A DNA stretch of 60,017 nt from Fragilaria crotonensis (lineage: Eukaryota > Bacillariophyta > Fragilariophyceae > Fragilariales > Fragilariaceae): assembly GCA_022925895.1 (NCBI GenBank), contig JAKSYS010000373.1:1-60017 (forward strand). The letters run 5' to 3'. Within the stretch, counting starts at the first letter, position 1, and every line of letters starts with the position of its first letter. Positions 41,219 to 52,532 of the stretch are shown piece by piece. The position numbers and the translations under genes are program-made. The notes beneath the pieces are model-generated. The model saw only the letters and a list, made by a program, of their open reading frames with translations, did not search any database and was not told the DNA's origin.

Positions 41219-42739
41219 TCAGTACTGATACTCTGGGTTCGGATCCAAGACAAACGGAGCGAGATGAACTTGAAAGGGAGCGCCAGTCGGGTTTCTCAGC
41301 GATCCCGGAACAAACAGCATGTAGCCAGCAAAGCTTGTGGCAGTGTCGTCCGTACAACTCTCATACTGAAAGATTCCGCTTTGTACTTCAGGGCCTACCA
41401 TGACAGAAGTCGCTGAAGGTCCTGAATCTGCACGATGAGACCCTTCTCGAAGCAGCGGATAAAGACCTATAACTCCATCCCCATTCACAGTGTCTGTCCC
41501 TCCGTCTTGATCAGTAAGTCGCCAGTGTCGAGACTTTAGTTGACATGATTTGAAGCCACGGTTCTCGTCATATCCTTCATCATTTGGTTCAAGAAGTCGC
41601 AAGCGAATCGAGTAGACGAACGAGAATCCCAGGGATTCCGTAAAGGGAGAATAGACGTGTGAGGTAATCACCTCCACACCTCTAGTGATCGAACGGGTGG
41701 CACCTCTTCCGATCAGTCGAGGGAACTGCAAGATAGCATTGGCAGGATTCATTGGGCCCACGGTTTGACGATAGATGCATCCTGGTTGATAGTAGCCGGT
41801 TTCCAATCTCGTTACATACTCATTAAACCAAACCAGTACCGCATCCTCTTGATCGGAACGGCAGATCTTGACTCTTGGCTCGGTGTTGTACTCAACAAAG
41901 CCGTTGGTTGGGTTCACCACGATAGTCGTGGGAGAGTGAGACACCGGGCACGCGCCAATCTCGATGACACCCTCGTCACGATCCCATTCGCCTCCTCGAA
42001 AAAACGTACACATAACGTAATGATAGGCAGAAAATCCACCAAACAATCCATTCCAAGGGTCTCGTCGTGTGGGGGTTTGGCCACCGTAAAACGAGAGCAG
42101 AGCTTGTGTTGCGTGTACCGTCGATAGGACTAATACTTTGTCAGGCCAAGGCAAGTCAAGGAGAGCAAGGCCTTGATTAAGAGACGACCGAATGCTAGAT
42201 CCAAGTGTACCTTGTAACAATAACCATTGCTCCAATCGAGCCCATATGCCAGCGGCCCTCAGAAAGTCTGTGCAGGATTAAGGTTTGAAAGGATAGGTGA
42301 GACAAGCACGAACTATCACAAGTCGCAATCAGGAAATGGCAACTGCCATGCTAACTATGGACGTACAAGGTGCGTTGAGTAGAAAATTTGGTGTTCCTTC
42401 CGAGTACCTCCAGGACGCCAGTTTCCATTGTTTCCAAGTGTCGAACGCGGATGGCATCTCTATCACTGCTTGAGAACCAGTTGTACCAAACACGGATGGT
42501 CCGGAGTGGGCAGGTGCGACTTTCAGCGCTTCTCGTCCTCCTTCTTTTGCTTGGTGATACCGAAAATCGATGCAAAGGAACCGTGTCCAAATGACATCAG
42601 CTTCATCATCGACCAGGCCCTTCACTCTTACGCTGGTACATCGCAAGTGCAACACATCTTCGCCATCAAGAAAAGAGGCCACACCAACAAAGGCAAAGGA
42701 GGGCAGGTCCTCCAAGCTCGGTTCGGGGGTGTTTGACAT
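41219..42739 (-). CDS. F-box/ApaG-domain protein (FBXO3/SKIP16-like)
   Basis: The start is taken at ATG 42739 ('MSNTPEPS'); the frame upstream has only a GTG. The N-terminal F-box reads 'LEDLPSFAFVGVASFLDG' and 'VLHLRCTSVRVKGLV', which would bind Skp1. Downstream, 'IWARLEQWLLLQGTLG' and 'SFYGGQTP' fit the middle region of FBXO3/SKIP16 proteins. The C-terminus is an ApaG (DUF525) domain: 'RLLEPND', 'CQLKSRHWRLTDQDGG', 'GVIGLYPLLREG', 'FQYESCTDDT' and 'FAGYMLFVPGSL'. It is thus a likely SCF ubiquitin-ligase substrate receptor. The exon border is probably 42408|42267, but phases there differ by one base, so either an indel or another splice site is involved. It is divergent from the carrier gene. 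Confidence 0.82.
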
Positions 42740-43311
42740 TCTTGATAATCGAAGATCCACAGGTACTAATGGAAGTTGTCGAAGTTGTGGCGAGACTTCG
42801 CTCTCTTCCAGCGCGGATGCTTATTGATGAGGGGATTAGAAGCAATTGGCGTGAATTGACGAGACAATTGACACTTGCCAACCTGTTATATAGAAATTAC
42901 TTTCGTACTAATATGTATATTCAAAAATTCATATACGTAGTACCCAGAGATGGTCCTATTCAATCCTGTGTGTTGGCTGTATGCATTCTCCACCCTCCAC
43001 TCCCCCATACCCGCAACTTCTACTGTGTACTGAAGTACGGAGAACTCCGAATACTTGTTCGGGTATTTTACTTGTATCACGGAGTATGTATGCAGTATCC
43101 ATACGGAGGACCAGTATTACTCGGCTTTATAGTACTGGTACAAGGTACAAGTACCTGGTGCTATCCGAACTCCGAACGGGTGTACGAACAGCATATACAC
43201 GCGTTGAAGACATCTCTTGTAGATTCATTTGCTCAGAACTCAGGACGACGATCATAACTCGTATCCGCATTGCATACAACATAAAGCATTTCCGAGTACT
43301 GTTGAAGCACC
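42740..43311. promoter_or_regulatory. Divergent spacer of F-box/ApaG and carrier genes
   Basis: 572 bp with no credible ORF. It is dense in AGTAC/GTACT motifs at 43030-43170, and both promoters lie here by position. Confidence 0.35.
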
Positions 43312-44380
43312 ATGGCAGAAGAAAGCATTGCCTCCGAAGTTCTCTCTGCATCCTTGGGTGGAGCGATTTCTGCTTCTATCTTGTATCCATTGGAAGTTCT
43401 CAAGACAAAAATGCAAGCAGAAACGAAATCAGATAATGATGACGACGACGACGACGACGACGAGGAAGAAGACAAGTCCAAATTGAATATGATCGAATAC
43501 GCCAGATACTTGTACAAGACACAGGGAATCCAAGTCTTCTTTTCTGGTTTCGAAACCTCTGCTTTCCAGTCCGCAGTCGAAAAGGCACTCTATTTCTTCG
43601 CCTACACTGGTCTGAAAAGTATCTATCGCGCACTCCACGGCGGTGCGACACCCAAGACGTTTGCCTCCCTCGTTCTGGGTTGCTGTGCCGAATGGGCCCA
43701 CCTACCCGTGACTCTACCCCTAGATTGCTGGACGACCGCCATTCAAACCAATCGTGATGCATCGCGAGGACCCATGCAGCTGCTCCTGTCCATGTTGAGC
43801 GAGAAGGTGCGTTTTTTTGAATATGTTTGTCGCGTCGATTGTGTCATATACAACGCATTACAGTGCAGTGCAGCAATACTGAAAATGACTCACGACGTAT
43901 TCATCATTATATCACCATTTCATTCGATACCGTAAAAAGGGAATGAAGGGCATGTACAAGGGGATTCAGGCCTATACCGTTTTATGTCTCAAACCAGCTC
44001 TTCAGTACACTGTCTTTGAACAAGTCAAAGCAGCCGTCGTTGTAAATCGACCGAATGGACGTTTGATGGCAGCGGAAGCTTTTGTCTTGGGCATGGTAGC
44101 CCGTACAGTTTCCACAATCTGCATCTTTCCCTACATACGTGCGAAAGTGATGCTTCAAACGTCCTCTAAGGCAAACAGTAGCATTCCTCAGATGCTCACT
44201 GAAATGTATCAGAAGGAGGGCCTTGCATCGTGGTTTCAGGGACTTGGGCCCGAACTGACGAGAGGTGTCTTGTCCTCTGCTCTCATGCTCATGATTAAAG
44301 ATCAAATTGGATTTGCTGTTCAAGCGGCGATAGCTGCGAATCAAGCTCATGGGAAGAAGAGTCAGCCTCGACGAGCGTAA
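43312..44380 (+). CDS. Mitochondrial-carrier-family protein, peroxisomal adenine nucleotide carrier type
   Basis: Exons 43312-43806 and 43940-44380 are joined in phase 0 (133-bp intron). There are three carrier repeats. Repeat 1 has 'YPLEVLKTKMQ' (P26), the classical Px[DE]xx[KR]. Repeat 2 has 'LPLDCWTTAIQT' (K replaced by T). Repeat 3 has 'FPYIRAKVMLQT' (acidic residue replaced). The order and the 'GMYKGIQAYTVLCLKPALQYTVFEQVK' region resemble peroxisomal ATP/AMP carriers (PMP34/ANT1/PXN group), which supply ATP for fatty-acid activation. A run of Asp/Glu (residues about 42-54) after the first motif is unusual; it would lie in the first matrix-side loop. Length is about 311 residues, normal for the family. 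Confidence 0.82.
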
Positions 44381-44524
44381 TACGCGAAAATCTATGAATT
44401 GAACTACAGGTAGGGCATTGTTAGCCTCGCGCCAGTTATTTATATGTGTAATGGGGTCATGTATACGCATTCAACAAGGAACAGAACGTCCTATATCTGC
44501 GGAAGCATTTTGATAGACGACACT

Positions 44525-46684
44525 TTAGTAGAACAGGGAAAGGAGCACCAAGCTCAATGCGAAGACAAAACCAGTTGTGCTTGCCGCCGATCCCGGGCTC
44601 AGATTATCCGGTACCTCCTTTGATGTGGTAGGCGGACTGGAGGTTGGCAGTTGAGTACTGACAAACGTTTCGAGCTCTGAAGGTTCATCAGATGGGCTAG
44701 AAAATGGACGCGTCGACGGCACAAGAGTCGGGAGACCCGTCGGACGAGGTGTGACGTTTTCGCTTGGAGGTGGACTCGGACGAAGAGTTGGTTTCGACGA
44801 AAGTTGTATCGTTGGTTGGTTGGTCGAGGGTTTAGAGCTTTGTAGCGAGGTAGCGGTGACCAGTGGTGTCCCCGACGCGTCAGAAAGTGATAGCGTCGGT
44901 TTTGCTGTTGGGCGAATAGTGGGCTTTGAGCTTTGTTGCGACGTCGGACCCGTAGGTCGGTGAGACGGTTTGCGGCTTTGATCTGTAGGACTAGGAGTGG
45001 TGGGATCTCTGGGGAGAATGGTAGGCAGACTGAGTGGTGTAGTATTTGGCAGAAGGCTCGGCGTTACCACTGGCGTCAATGTCGGGCGAGGAGACGGTTT
45101 GCTGGTTGGAACTTCAGTTGAAGGCGACGCTTCAGGATTACTTGTGACCAGATGAGGAAATGACGATGTGGTTCTAGCCGTTGGTGTGGGTGTGTGTACT
45201 GGACTTGGTGGAGAAGTTACATGGCTGTACGGCTGTAAAGAAGGAACGAGGACTGAGACTGTGGGCACGGCCGTAGGAAATGAAGAGGGTTTGATTGTAA
45301 TTGGAGAAGTCGTAGCCGTCACAGGTCCTTCTAGAAGAACCAGCAGCTGCGATGGACTTGTCGAAGGAACAATGGAAGGTGCTGTCGTTGGCTTTGAATT
45401 CATCGTTTTCAGGTCGAAAATATTCACTGATCCCGTCGAGTCGCCCTCAAGATTATCCGCCAACACTGAGCCGACTTTCAAGGTGGAACCATTAGGAGAA
45501 AGGTTCAACCCGAAATTACCCAACCCAACCAATCTCCAACCATGGAACCTTCAATATCGTATTGTTCGATCCATGTCTCGTCGATCAAGTCAAACACACG
45601 AACGTGGCCACGAGTGCTGTCGTGGAAGAAGGACGTAGCCGCAACCCGATCACCTTCGTAGGACACGGCAACCGCCCGCCCAAAACGAATGCCACTTTCT
45701 TTGCAATCAGGGCGGAGCCAATCAACGCCCAATCTCCGTTGCTGATGCGATACAGGCGCACACTCCTTCGTTAGTCCCAGGAGATCCAACGACCACGGTG
45801 CTGCCATCACCACTTATGGCAAGCGAGAAGCCGAACTGCCTCTTCAACAGCGCCGTACAAGATACTTCAAGAGGTAGCCACAAGCCTCTGTCGTCACGCT
45901 CCAATACCTGCACATAGCCTTGGCGAGAGATATTTGGCGACGCATTTGGCGCAGAAACGGCGATGCGACCACCATCGTCACTAGCAACTACAACCCAGCC
46001 AAATCGACTTTCGGTCTGCTGCAATCCAGACAACGTTTGAATAGGATTCCACGAATTGCTGCTCTCGTTGTAATTCATGATTCGAACTTGTCCTGACGGT
46101 TGTTGTACCGATCTTCTCCAATCATTAGTAGCGTGTCATTGACCAAAGATACGTCGTTTCCACTCAGGGCCTTGACAGTGCTGCCCTTCATGGCACCGGT
46201 GTACACACTGTAGACCTCAATCGTGCTCTTGCGACCAATTGCAACACAAGATTCAGAAAGGGAAAGACGCCCACCAATCGCTTCGAGAGGATCTCCGACG
46301 AGGGACCATTGGACGTCATTGTTGCTGTCGTATACAAAAACTCCGCCCTGATCTGCGTCTCCGTAATGAGGGGCTGCTGCGGCCCAAATGTTTCCGTTCG
46401 ACCTGACGGTTGTTCCGAATTCGGGTTCGCGTCCAACCGCACTGAAATTCGAAGGACCGTAGATAGTTACTACAGCTGCTCTCAACGAGCGATCCATGGG
46501 CTTGAAAATCTGCGAAATGGACCGGCGTGTCGTGGTCGACTATTAATACTTGACGTGGAGTGAAGGCGGTAATTTCGACAAGGGCAGCAAAACTTACTCG
46601 TTCGGAAGGGTCGACCATAGCGGCGTGGTGTTCTGTGACGACGGTTGCCAACACGAGGCTGGTGATGAGCGGAGACCTGAACAT
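44525..46684 (-). CDS. FG-GAP-like repeat surface protein with PTS stalk and GPI-like tail
   Basis: A signal peptide is seen at 46684 ('MFRSPLITSLVLATVV'). The middle carries FG-GAP-like beta-propeller repeats: 'FGTTVRSNGNIWAAAAPHYG', 'FGWVVVASDDGGRIAVSAP', 'FGFSLAISGDGSTVVVGSPG' and 'FGRAVAVSYEGDRVAATS'. A long Pro/Ser/Thr-rich stretch follows ('KPTLRPSPPPS', 'RPTAKPTLSL'). The very end is hydrophobic ('GFVFALSLVLLSLFY') after a small-residue patch, typical of a GPI-anchor signal. It should therefore sit on the outer cell surface. Several frame shifts separate the segments (near 46490, 46085, 45760, 45700 and 45510); each next frame picks up the expected repeat. The 3' end converges with the carrier gene (144 bp apart). 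Confidence 0.72.
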
Positions 46685-47412
46685 GATGGATTATCCAGCG
46701 CAGATGCGAGGTCGGTGCTTTCTTCACTGTTCCGACGTTTTTGAAATTGTGTGCATTTGTTTTGAAATGAGTTTCCTAACGACGACAAGGGCGTGGGAAT
46801 CGATTTCTGGGAATTCCATGATATTCTCAACTGAAAAAACTGTGGAAGACGGAAGGCGTCGCTTCCACCGACACTTGCAAAGTCAGTTGGATCAGATCCT
46901 TCAGCATGGACGACACCAGGACTCATTACGTCACCTTCGTATAGCGTGAAGCAGTAGCACCGAAGTAAGTTATTTGTCTGTTCTGCTGATTGATCGGATA
47001 GAAAAAGATCCAGTTAATTCTTTAACATCAAAGTCCGAGGTGGGGCGACGGGCGCTCTCCAAGGCTTTGAAGGTGTCTCTCTGGACGTTGACGTATCTAC
47101 CCTGCCCAGCCTGTTTGGTTTGAAGCGATACACCTGGAAGTGAACGATGACATCGGGGGTTTATGCCATACTGCTCCGTCATGTCATTCGAGCCGACACG
47201 ACGAGAATCAAGATACCATTTGGCGGTGTGTTAAGCTTGAGATGCGATCGCTGCTGCATGAACCTCTAGGAGTGTATTTGTCTAATGGTTGACCAGGTTT
47301 TTAGTTGTACTGCGATTCAATGTAGGGCACAATCGTGTGAAAATCCTCAACGCCAAGCACTACACAGACTTCGTCTGCCTTGGGCCAATGCTACATGGCA
47401 ACACCATGCACA
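46685..47412. other. Spacer between surface protein and methyltransferase
   Basis: It holds the upstream region of the surface-protein gene and the 3' end of the methyltransferase. Short ORFs at 46970-47182 (-) and 47289-47486 (+) have no recognisable content. Confidence 0.4.
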
Positions 47413-48368
47413 TTAGGCGGTTGTTGTGGGAACGAGACATTTCGAGCATCCACGACATTCAGGAAGAGGCAATAAATCTAGTTTAACGTCCCCTTCTTCA
47501 ACCACGCGATACAATACGATTCTGCGAGCCGTCGTCGTTTCGTGAAATCCCAACTCTGCCGTCTTCATGTGGAGAGGATCCTTGGTTAGAAGGTACGCCA
47601 GCAACTCGTGATAGGATCGAACTCTTGTCCCCTCTGGAGTCAATCTGTCTTGAAATTCAGACGGAAAAACACAGCATGGGACCACACAATAGGAAATGCC
47701 GAGTAAGAGAGCAAGATCAATACAAGCCTCGGTTGCTTGATCTGGATGGAAGCCCACGACAAGTTTCGTGTCAAGCAGCAGTTTGAGTCCTTCCTGTGGA
47801 TCGAGTATTGCAGTTGAACCCTCAATCTTGTTCTCTTGGTGACCTATCGGTTGCGATTGCCTCGCGCCCTCAGTGCCATTGCCCAGTAACCAGCCCACCG
47901 AGACAAATCCTTGGAGAAAAGATAATTCCGCAGCTTTGATCAAATCATTATTGAGTAAAGCCTCAAATGCTTCGGTTGAAGATATGGGTCTTGCAAGTTC
48001 TGCACCAGTCCCGCAAGTGGATGATGGGTAGGTCGGTTCGGAATTGCTCGTTCGATACGTTCAAGTGGATGGTCCTTCAAATACGCGACAGATCTCAGCA
48101 AATGCTTATGATTGGTACTAATACGTGGATCAACAACAATGCTTTCCATCCGATCCACATTGAGCAACAGCCAACTCAAATCGCCCTTGCCTCCAGCAAC
48201 ATCGAGAATCGTTGAACCCATGGAACCGGCAAGGAGGGTGGGGTAGGTCCGCAGGAGGAATTCACGGAACACATAAACACGATTCTTCCTCGACGACGCT
48301 CGAATCGATAATGCTGGAGGTGGAGCGTTGGATTCGATCAGCTCACATCTATTTGTCTTCGTTGTCAT
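47413..48368 (-). CDS. Class I SAM-dependent methyltransferase
   Basis: Two consecutive frames (48368-47940 and 47943-47413) make one protein. The first has the AdoMet-binding motif I 'ILDVAGGKGDLSWLLL' followed by the acidic-end strand 'SIVVDPR'. The second has 'LVVGFHPDQATEACIDLALL' and a Pro-Cys-Cys motif 'YCVVPCCVFPSEF'. A single-base shift near 47990 is needed to link them; between the frames the DNA reads 'STEAFEALLNNDLI' in the third frame. The PCC motif occurs in several RNA- and protein-modifying methyltransferases, but I cannot name the target. No signal peptide is evident. Confidence 0.75.
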
Positions 48369-49343
48369 GAGGCCGAGCGACGGAACAGCAGAACATGCCG
48401 TACCGCATCAGTCTGCATCACTCCATGAACTGATAACATCGTACATTGTACCTGGTACTACTACTCGCGGAGCACGTATCAGCACTGACCAGATGGAATT
48501 CAGATAGGAACCACACCGAGTATGCCGAGTACATATGTACATATGCATGCAAACTCATACTCCAGTACATAGTAATCTCGGAGAACAAGTGCCAATCTTC
48601 TACTCTAGTAGCTTTCTACTGTAGTCGTAGCCAGCGTTCCAATCTCGTATCGATATGTGCACAGTGCACAGTGCACATGGTCCCTGGTACTGGTACTGTA
48701 AAACACCTACTGTAGCACAAGCGCAAGGGATGCATATATGCATAATGCATACTACCGGTAGTACTTGCATACTCCGAGTGCTACATACTTCGTAGTACTT
48801 CATACTTGATACTGTAGTTCATGGTACTACTACCGTAGTACTGGTAGTATTCCATACACTACAAATGCATACAGTATGCATACATCCATGCCAACCGAGA
48901 AAACTCAAGAGTGCGGATGATTCCTACAGCAGGTATTACTGTATGTTTGCGTTAGAACTGCATTATATAAATACACTTAATACCACCACAGATGACTCAT
49001 CTGGTTAATCTGTAATCACACTCTTGTAATTCTATATGGAAAAAGTCGCTTCGGGAACGGATGTGACAGTCTATGCATATGATTCGTGAATGGGTCGATG
49101 CTTTGCAAAGTCGAAGTTACCTGGAGGTTCCGGAAGTCTGGCTTTTATACCGTATCGTACATTTGTCTACACAAATTCTGTACGTGCGATTCCTTGAAAA
49201 CAAAAGCTAAATAAATCCACGTCTGATGTAAATCGGAACGGTGAGCTAATGATCCTTTTTAATTAACAACATGCACTTATATTTGAGCTTAAGTAATGGT
49301 AGCGGAAATGACTTCTCTGACGACGGTTGAAATAAGGTGGTTA
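48369..49343. other. Spacer with dense GTAC/ATGCAT motifs
   Basis: 48430-48900 is a striking run of AGTAC, GTACT, TGCATA and GTGCACAGTGCAC palindromes, with no ORF above chance. After 48900 the sequence is ordinary and AT-rich. Confidence 0.5.
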
Positions 49344-49796
49344 AACTACTTAGTAAGGATATGTCCAAAAGCCATTGGCTTCCAGAAGCCATTGGCTTAA
49401 GCCAGTGGCTTCTGAAAGTCATTGGCTTAAGCCAATGGCTTCTGGAAGTCAATGGCTTCAGCCAATGGCTTCGCCGAGCTAATCAAGGAACGTGTTTTAT
49501 TCCTATGGGAACTCGTTATAAAGGAAACGAGACATAATGAGGGGTCATCGTCAAATGCGTACCATATATTCAAGTCTCTAAGTTCGAACGACACTGTCTA
49601 TTTGAAGGTGAAAAGCCGTAAGTTAGACCTTTGATGACGAGCTTCAATAATATTAAAACGTGTGTTTTTCAGTTTGGCTTCGCCGACTGTAGCGTGGAAG
49701 CCATTGGCTTCAGAAGCCTTTAAGCCAATGACTTCAGAAGCCTTTGTCTTAAGCCATTGGCTTCTGGAAGCCAATGGCTTTTATCCCTAAGTAGTT
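49344..49796. mobile_element. MITE-like inverted-repeat element of palindromic AAGCCATTGGCTT units
   Basis: The ends are inverted copies starting AACTACTTAG (49344-49353; inverted at 49787-49796), followed within ~20 bp by AAAGCCATTGGCTTCCAGAAG on both sides. Inside each arm are tandem near-palindromic units of AAGCCATTGGCTT / AAGCCAATGGCTT (49370-49475 and 49696-49782). The centre is unique. No target duplication was recognised, so its class is open. Confidence 0.65.
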
Positions 49797-50651
49797 CCAC
49801 GAACAATGCGTTGATTTGACGTTCGCACACGTCGTTTCGATGCAATGTACTTAAGACTCTCGACATCACGTTTGGTAATTAAAAAAGGGACACATAATCC
49901 CGACATTCGAAATCGGTGCAAGGGGGGGATAATTTATCCGGATCCGTTCGAAATGGAATACGATAGTATGCGTAGCCGCCAGTATTCCGTACGGCAAAAA
50001 AGCCAAACTTCCGGAACCTCCTGGTACTTGTAGGCTACCGAGTGATTCGATCCTATGTATTACCGGTAGAGCGAATTATAACTCGGCCGCTGCTTCAAAT
50101 CAAACATTTATGACATTTTGAAACTAAACGCTCATTTTACTGGATGGAAAATGAGACCTGCTATGGTATAAACGTTCGACGTATAAGTCAGAACAATTAA
50201 GCGAAGTGGATATTCGCCTTTCGAATGACGTAATCCGGTGAGAGGAAACTGATAAATGTCCCTCCTTTACCACCTTCTGGATTACTGTACTTTACACTAC
50301 TAGTGATGGATACCTCTTCACGGCCATCTGATTTCCAGATACAAAGTACGTGTCTGAAATTGCTCTCCCTATTTACTGACTTTCTAATCACTTATCCGCC
50401 GTCCGCAAGCACATATGTGAAGTGTCCTATCTTAACGACGACACTGTACACATCAAGATGAAAGTATGCACTTTGTATATCATACTGTGATACATCATAC
50501 ATAGTAACCAAGGATCCACGACGCAAACACCACATCAAGATTTTTGGGGAATCTGTTCATTCACAGATCATGTCTCATAAATATCTAACAAATCAACAAA
50601 GATCACTTCGGGACTGCAGAGCGCCAAGTCTCATTGTTCTGTCATACCATC
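49797..50651. other. Spacer upstream of the first secreted repeat protein
   Basis: No supportable ORF. The promoter of the 50652 gene should be here. I see no named motif. Confidence 0.35.
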
Positions 50652-51366
50652 ATGAAATTCACCATTGCGATCGTTTTCTTGTTGGTAGCGATCTCAGATG
50701 TGGTCGATGCACAGCTGACCAGTCCTTCTGGAAGTTCTGCTCCAAGTGCCGAGCCGAGTTTGAGTATTGGCCCGAGCCGTGTTCCAACGAAACCCCCCAC
50801 TCCGGAGCCAACGAACCCTCCCACTCCAGTTCCAACGAGCCCCCCAACTCCAGTTCCAACGAGCCCCCCAACTCCAGTTCCAACAAACCCCCCAACTCCT
50901 ATCATTGTACCTGACGTTCCACCGCCAACTTCTGGCCCGACGAAGGCTCCGACAACAGGCTACGCACCACCTCCACCGCCAACTCCTTGTCCAACCAAGG
51001 CTCCACCTCCACCGCCAACTCCTTGTCCAACCAAAACTCCGCCAACAGGTTACGCACCACCTCCTCCGCCGCCAACTCCTCGCCCTACCACTCCGGTCCC
51101 TTGTCCCACCAAGGCTCCACCAACATATTATGCACCACCGCCTCCACCACCAACTCCTTGTCCCACCAAGGCTCCGCCTACAGGCTACGCACCACCTCCT
51201 CCACGGCCAACTCCTTGCCCCCACCAAGGCTCCGCCAACAGGCTATGCACCACCTCCACGGCCAACTCCTTGTCCTACCAAGGCTCCGCCAACTGGCTAT
51301 GCATTTCCGACCCCGTGCCCCAACAAATATTACTTGCCAACCTATTACCGTTCTTGGTGGTGGTAG
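50652..51366 (+). CDS. Secreted Pro-rich repeat protein 1
   Basis: The start is at ATG 50652 ('MKFTIAIVFLLVAISDVVDA', a clear signal peptide). The mature part begins with a Ser-rich block ('TSPSGSSAPSAEPSLSIGPS') shared with two other genes in this cluster. Then come 'NPPTPVPTSPPTPVPT' repeats and repeated 'PCPTKAPPTGYAPPPP' units. The end is aromatic ('NKYYLPTYYRSWWW'). One extra C near 51221 (CCCCC) shifts the frame; the correct frame continues the PTKAP repeats to TAG 51366. Here the error is an insertion. It resembles extensin-like or diatom wall/adhesion proteins: the Pro/Thr repeats are likely hydroxylated and glycosylated, and the Tyr-rich end could cross-link. The role is inferred. 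Confidence 0.78.
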
Positions 51367-52532
51367 TGTCGATGATGTGTGGTTGCACATTAGCCACTTT
51401 GCATACGTGGGCCAAAGTACATGATTATTCCATTACTAAATTAGCTGTATGTTTGGTTCCACCTGACGATTGACCATGCAGCACATTGCAGCAACCGTAT
51501 CCTTGGGGCCTGTGTAGATGTGTGTGAAAAATGTCCCTGATCTTGCAGGGCGACCTATCCATACGCAGGAGGCAAACATGATACCATCAAAGATGGGGCG
51601 ATCACATTCGTTCTACAGCAAAAACAACCTTATTATCAGGTTCCACCATTTCTGGACCAACATGGACTGAATGTATACCCATCAGTGATGGGCAAATGCA
51701 CAATGCACTCGACGAATACAGAGAATGTTAAAAATTTATGCCGATGCTCAAGACACGATGTGTGAAACGACACAAAATGTGATCGAGATTCTTTGAAGAG
51801 AATACTTCGTAGAAGTTCTGAATATGCGATTGTGATTAAAACGTCGGTTTTTTGCGGATGTCCCAGTAGGACACTCACGAACATATTAGTCCGATAAAAC
51901 ACATCCATATGTTTTCGTCGTGTGTAGGTGCTATAAAGGTGCACAAAATACCGATTCGAAACTCCAAACAGCATTGGATTTGTGTTATCCGTCCCCCGAC
52001 GTTTAACGACCATGACATTTACGACTTGCGACACTAGTCGTCGAAGGGATGTTCTGGTTATAGCAAGACGTTCGGGAATGTAGTATTTATTATTCCTGAT
52101 CTCGGCCCTACGGCTGTCCCTAACAACATTTAACCCTCCCCATCCTATGACAACTAGGCGACATCACGGAACAACAGAGTTATTTAAGATCCTTTTTCTA
52201 CTTAGCATTCAGACACGCTTTCCAATTGCAACCCTGATGGTCATCTTCAATCTGTTAAGTATTCTAGTTGTGGATCTCTCAGCAAAACACAGATTCGTTT
52301 TAACAAGCGCGCATTGACGAATGTCTGATGACACCTACAAGAGTGCAATTCGGGAATGGACTGTATTGGGATTTAAACCCAATGACTATCTAATGACCGC
52401 TTTTACCCTGAACCCACGCAAAGCATTCAAACGTAAACCGATGGGAGCGTGACAGAGGATAAAGCCGTAAGAAACCACCTCCGACATTCTCACAAATCAC
52501 CCGACAGGCATTTTGTCGCGTATCGACAGACC
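51367..52532. other. Spacer between secreted repeat proteins 1 and 2
   Basis: 1.17 kb with no supportable ORF. It includes the promoter of the second protein. Confidence 0.4.

Larger units (their letters stand above)
35589..42214. repeat. Tandem duplication, unit 2 (interrupted by nested transposons)
   Basis: This is the second copy of the RING-SDR-ApaG block. It is longer than unit 1 by the ~2.3-kb transposon nest inserted between RING and SDR. The ApaG end runs on into the complete F-box gene beyond 42214. Unit 2 therefore looks like the ancestral right-hand border, and unit 1 like the partial duplicate. Confidence 0.85.

Noticed and set aside
50642-51227. Long antisense ORFs over the first Pro-rich gene (Gly/Val-rich and Trp/Arg-rich)
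   Set aside because: They are reverse complements of Pro/Thr codon repeats, open only because of composition; no signal peptide or domain.
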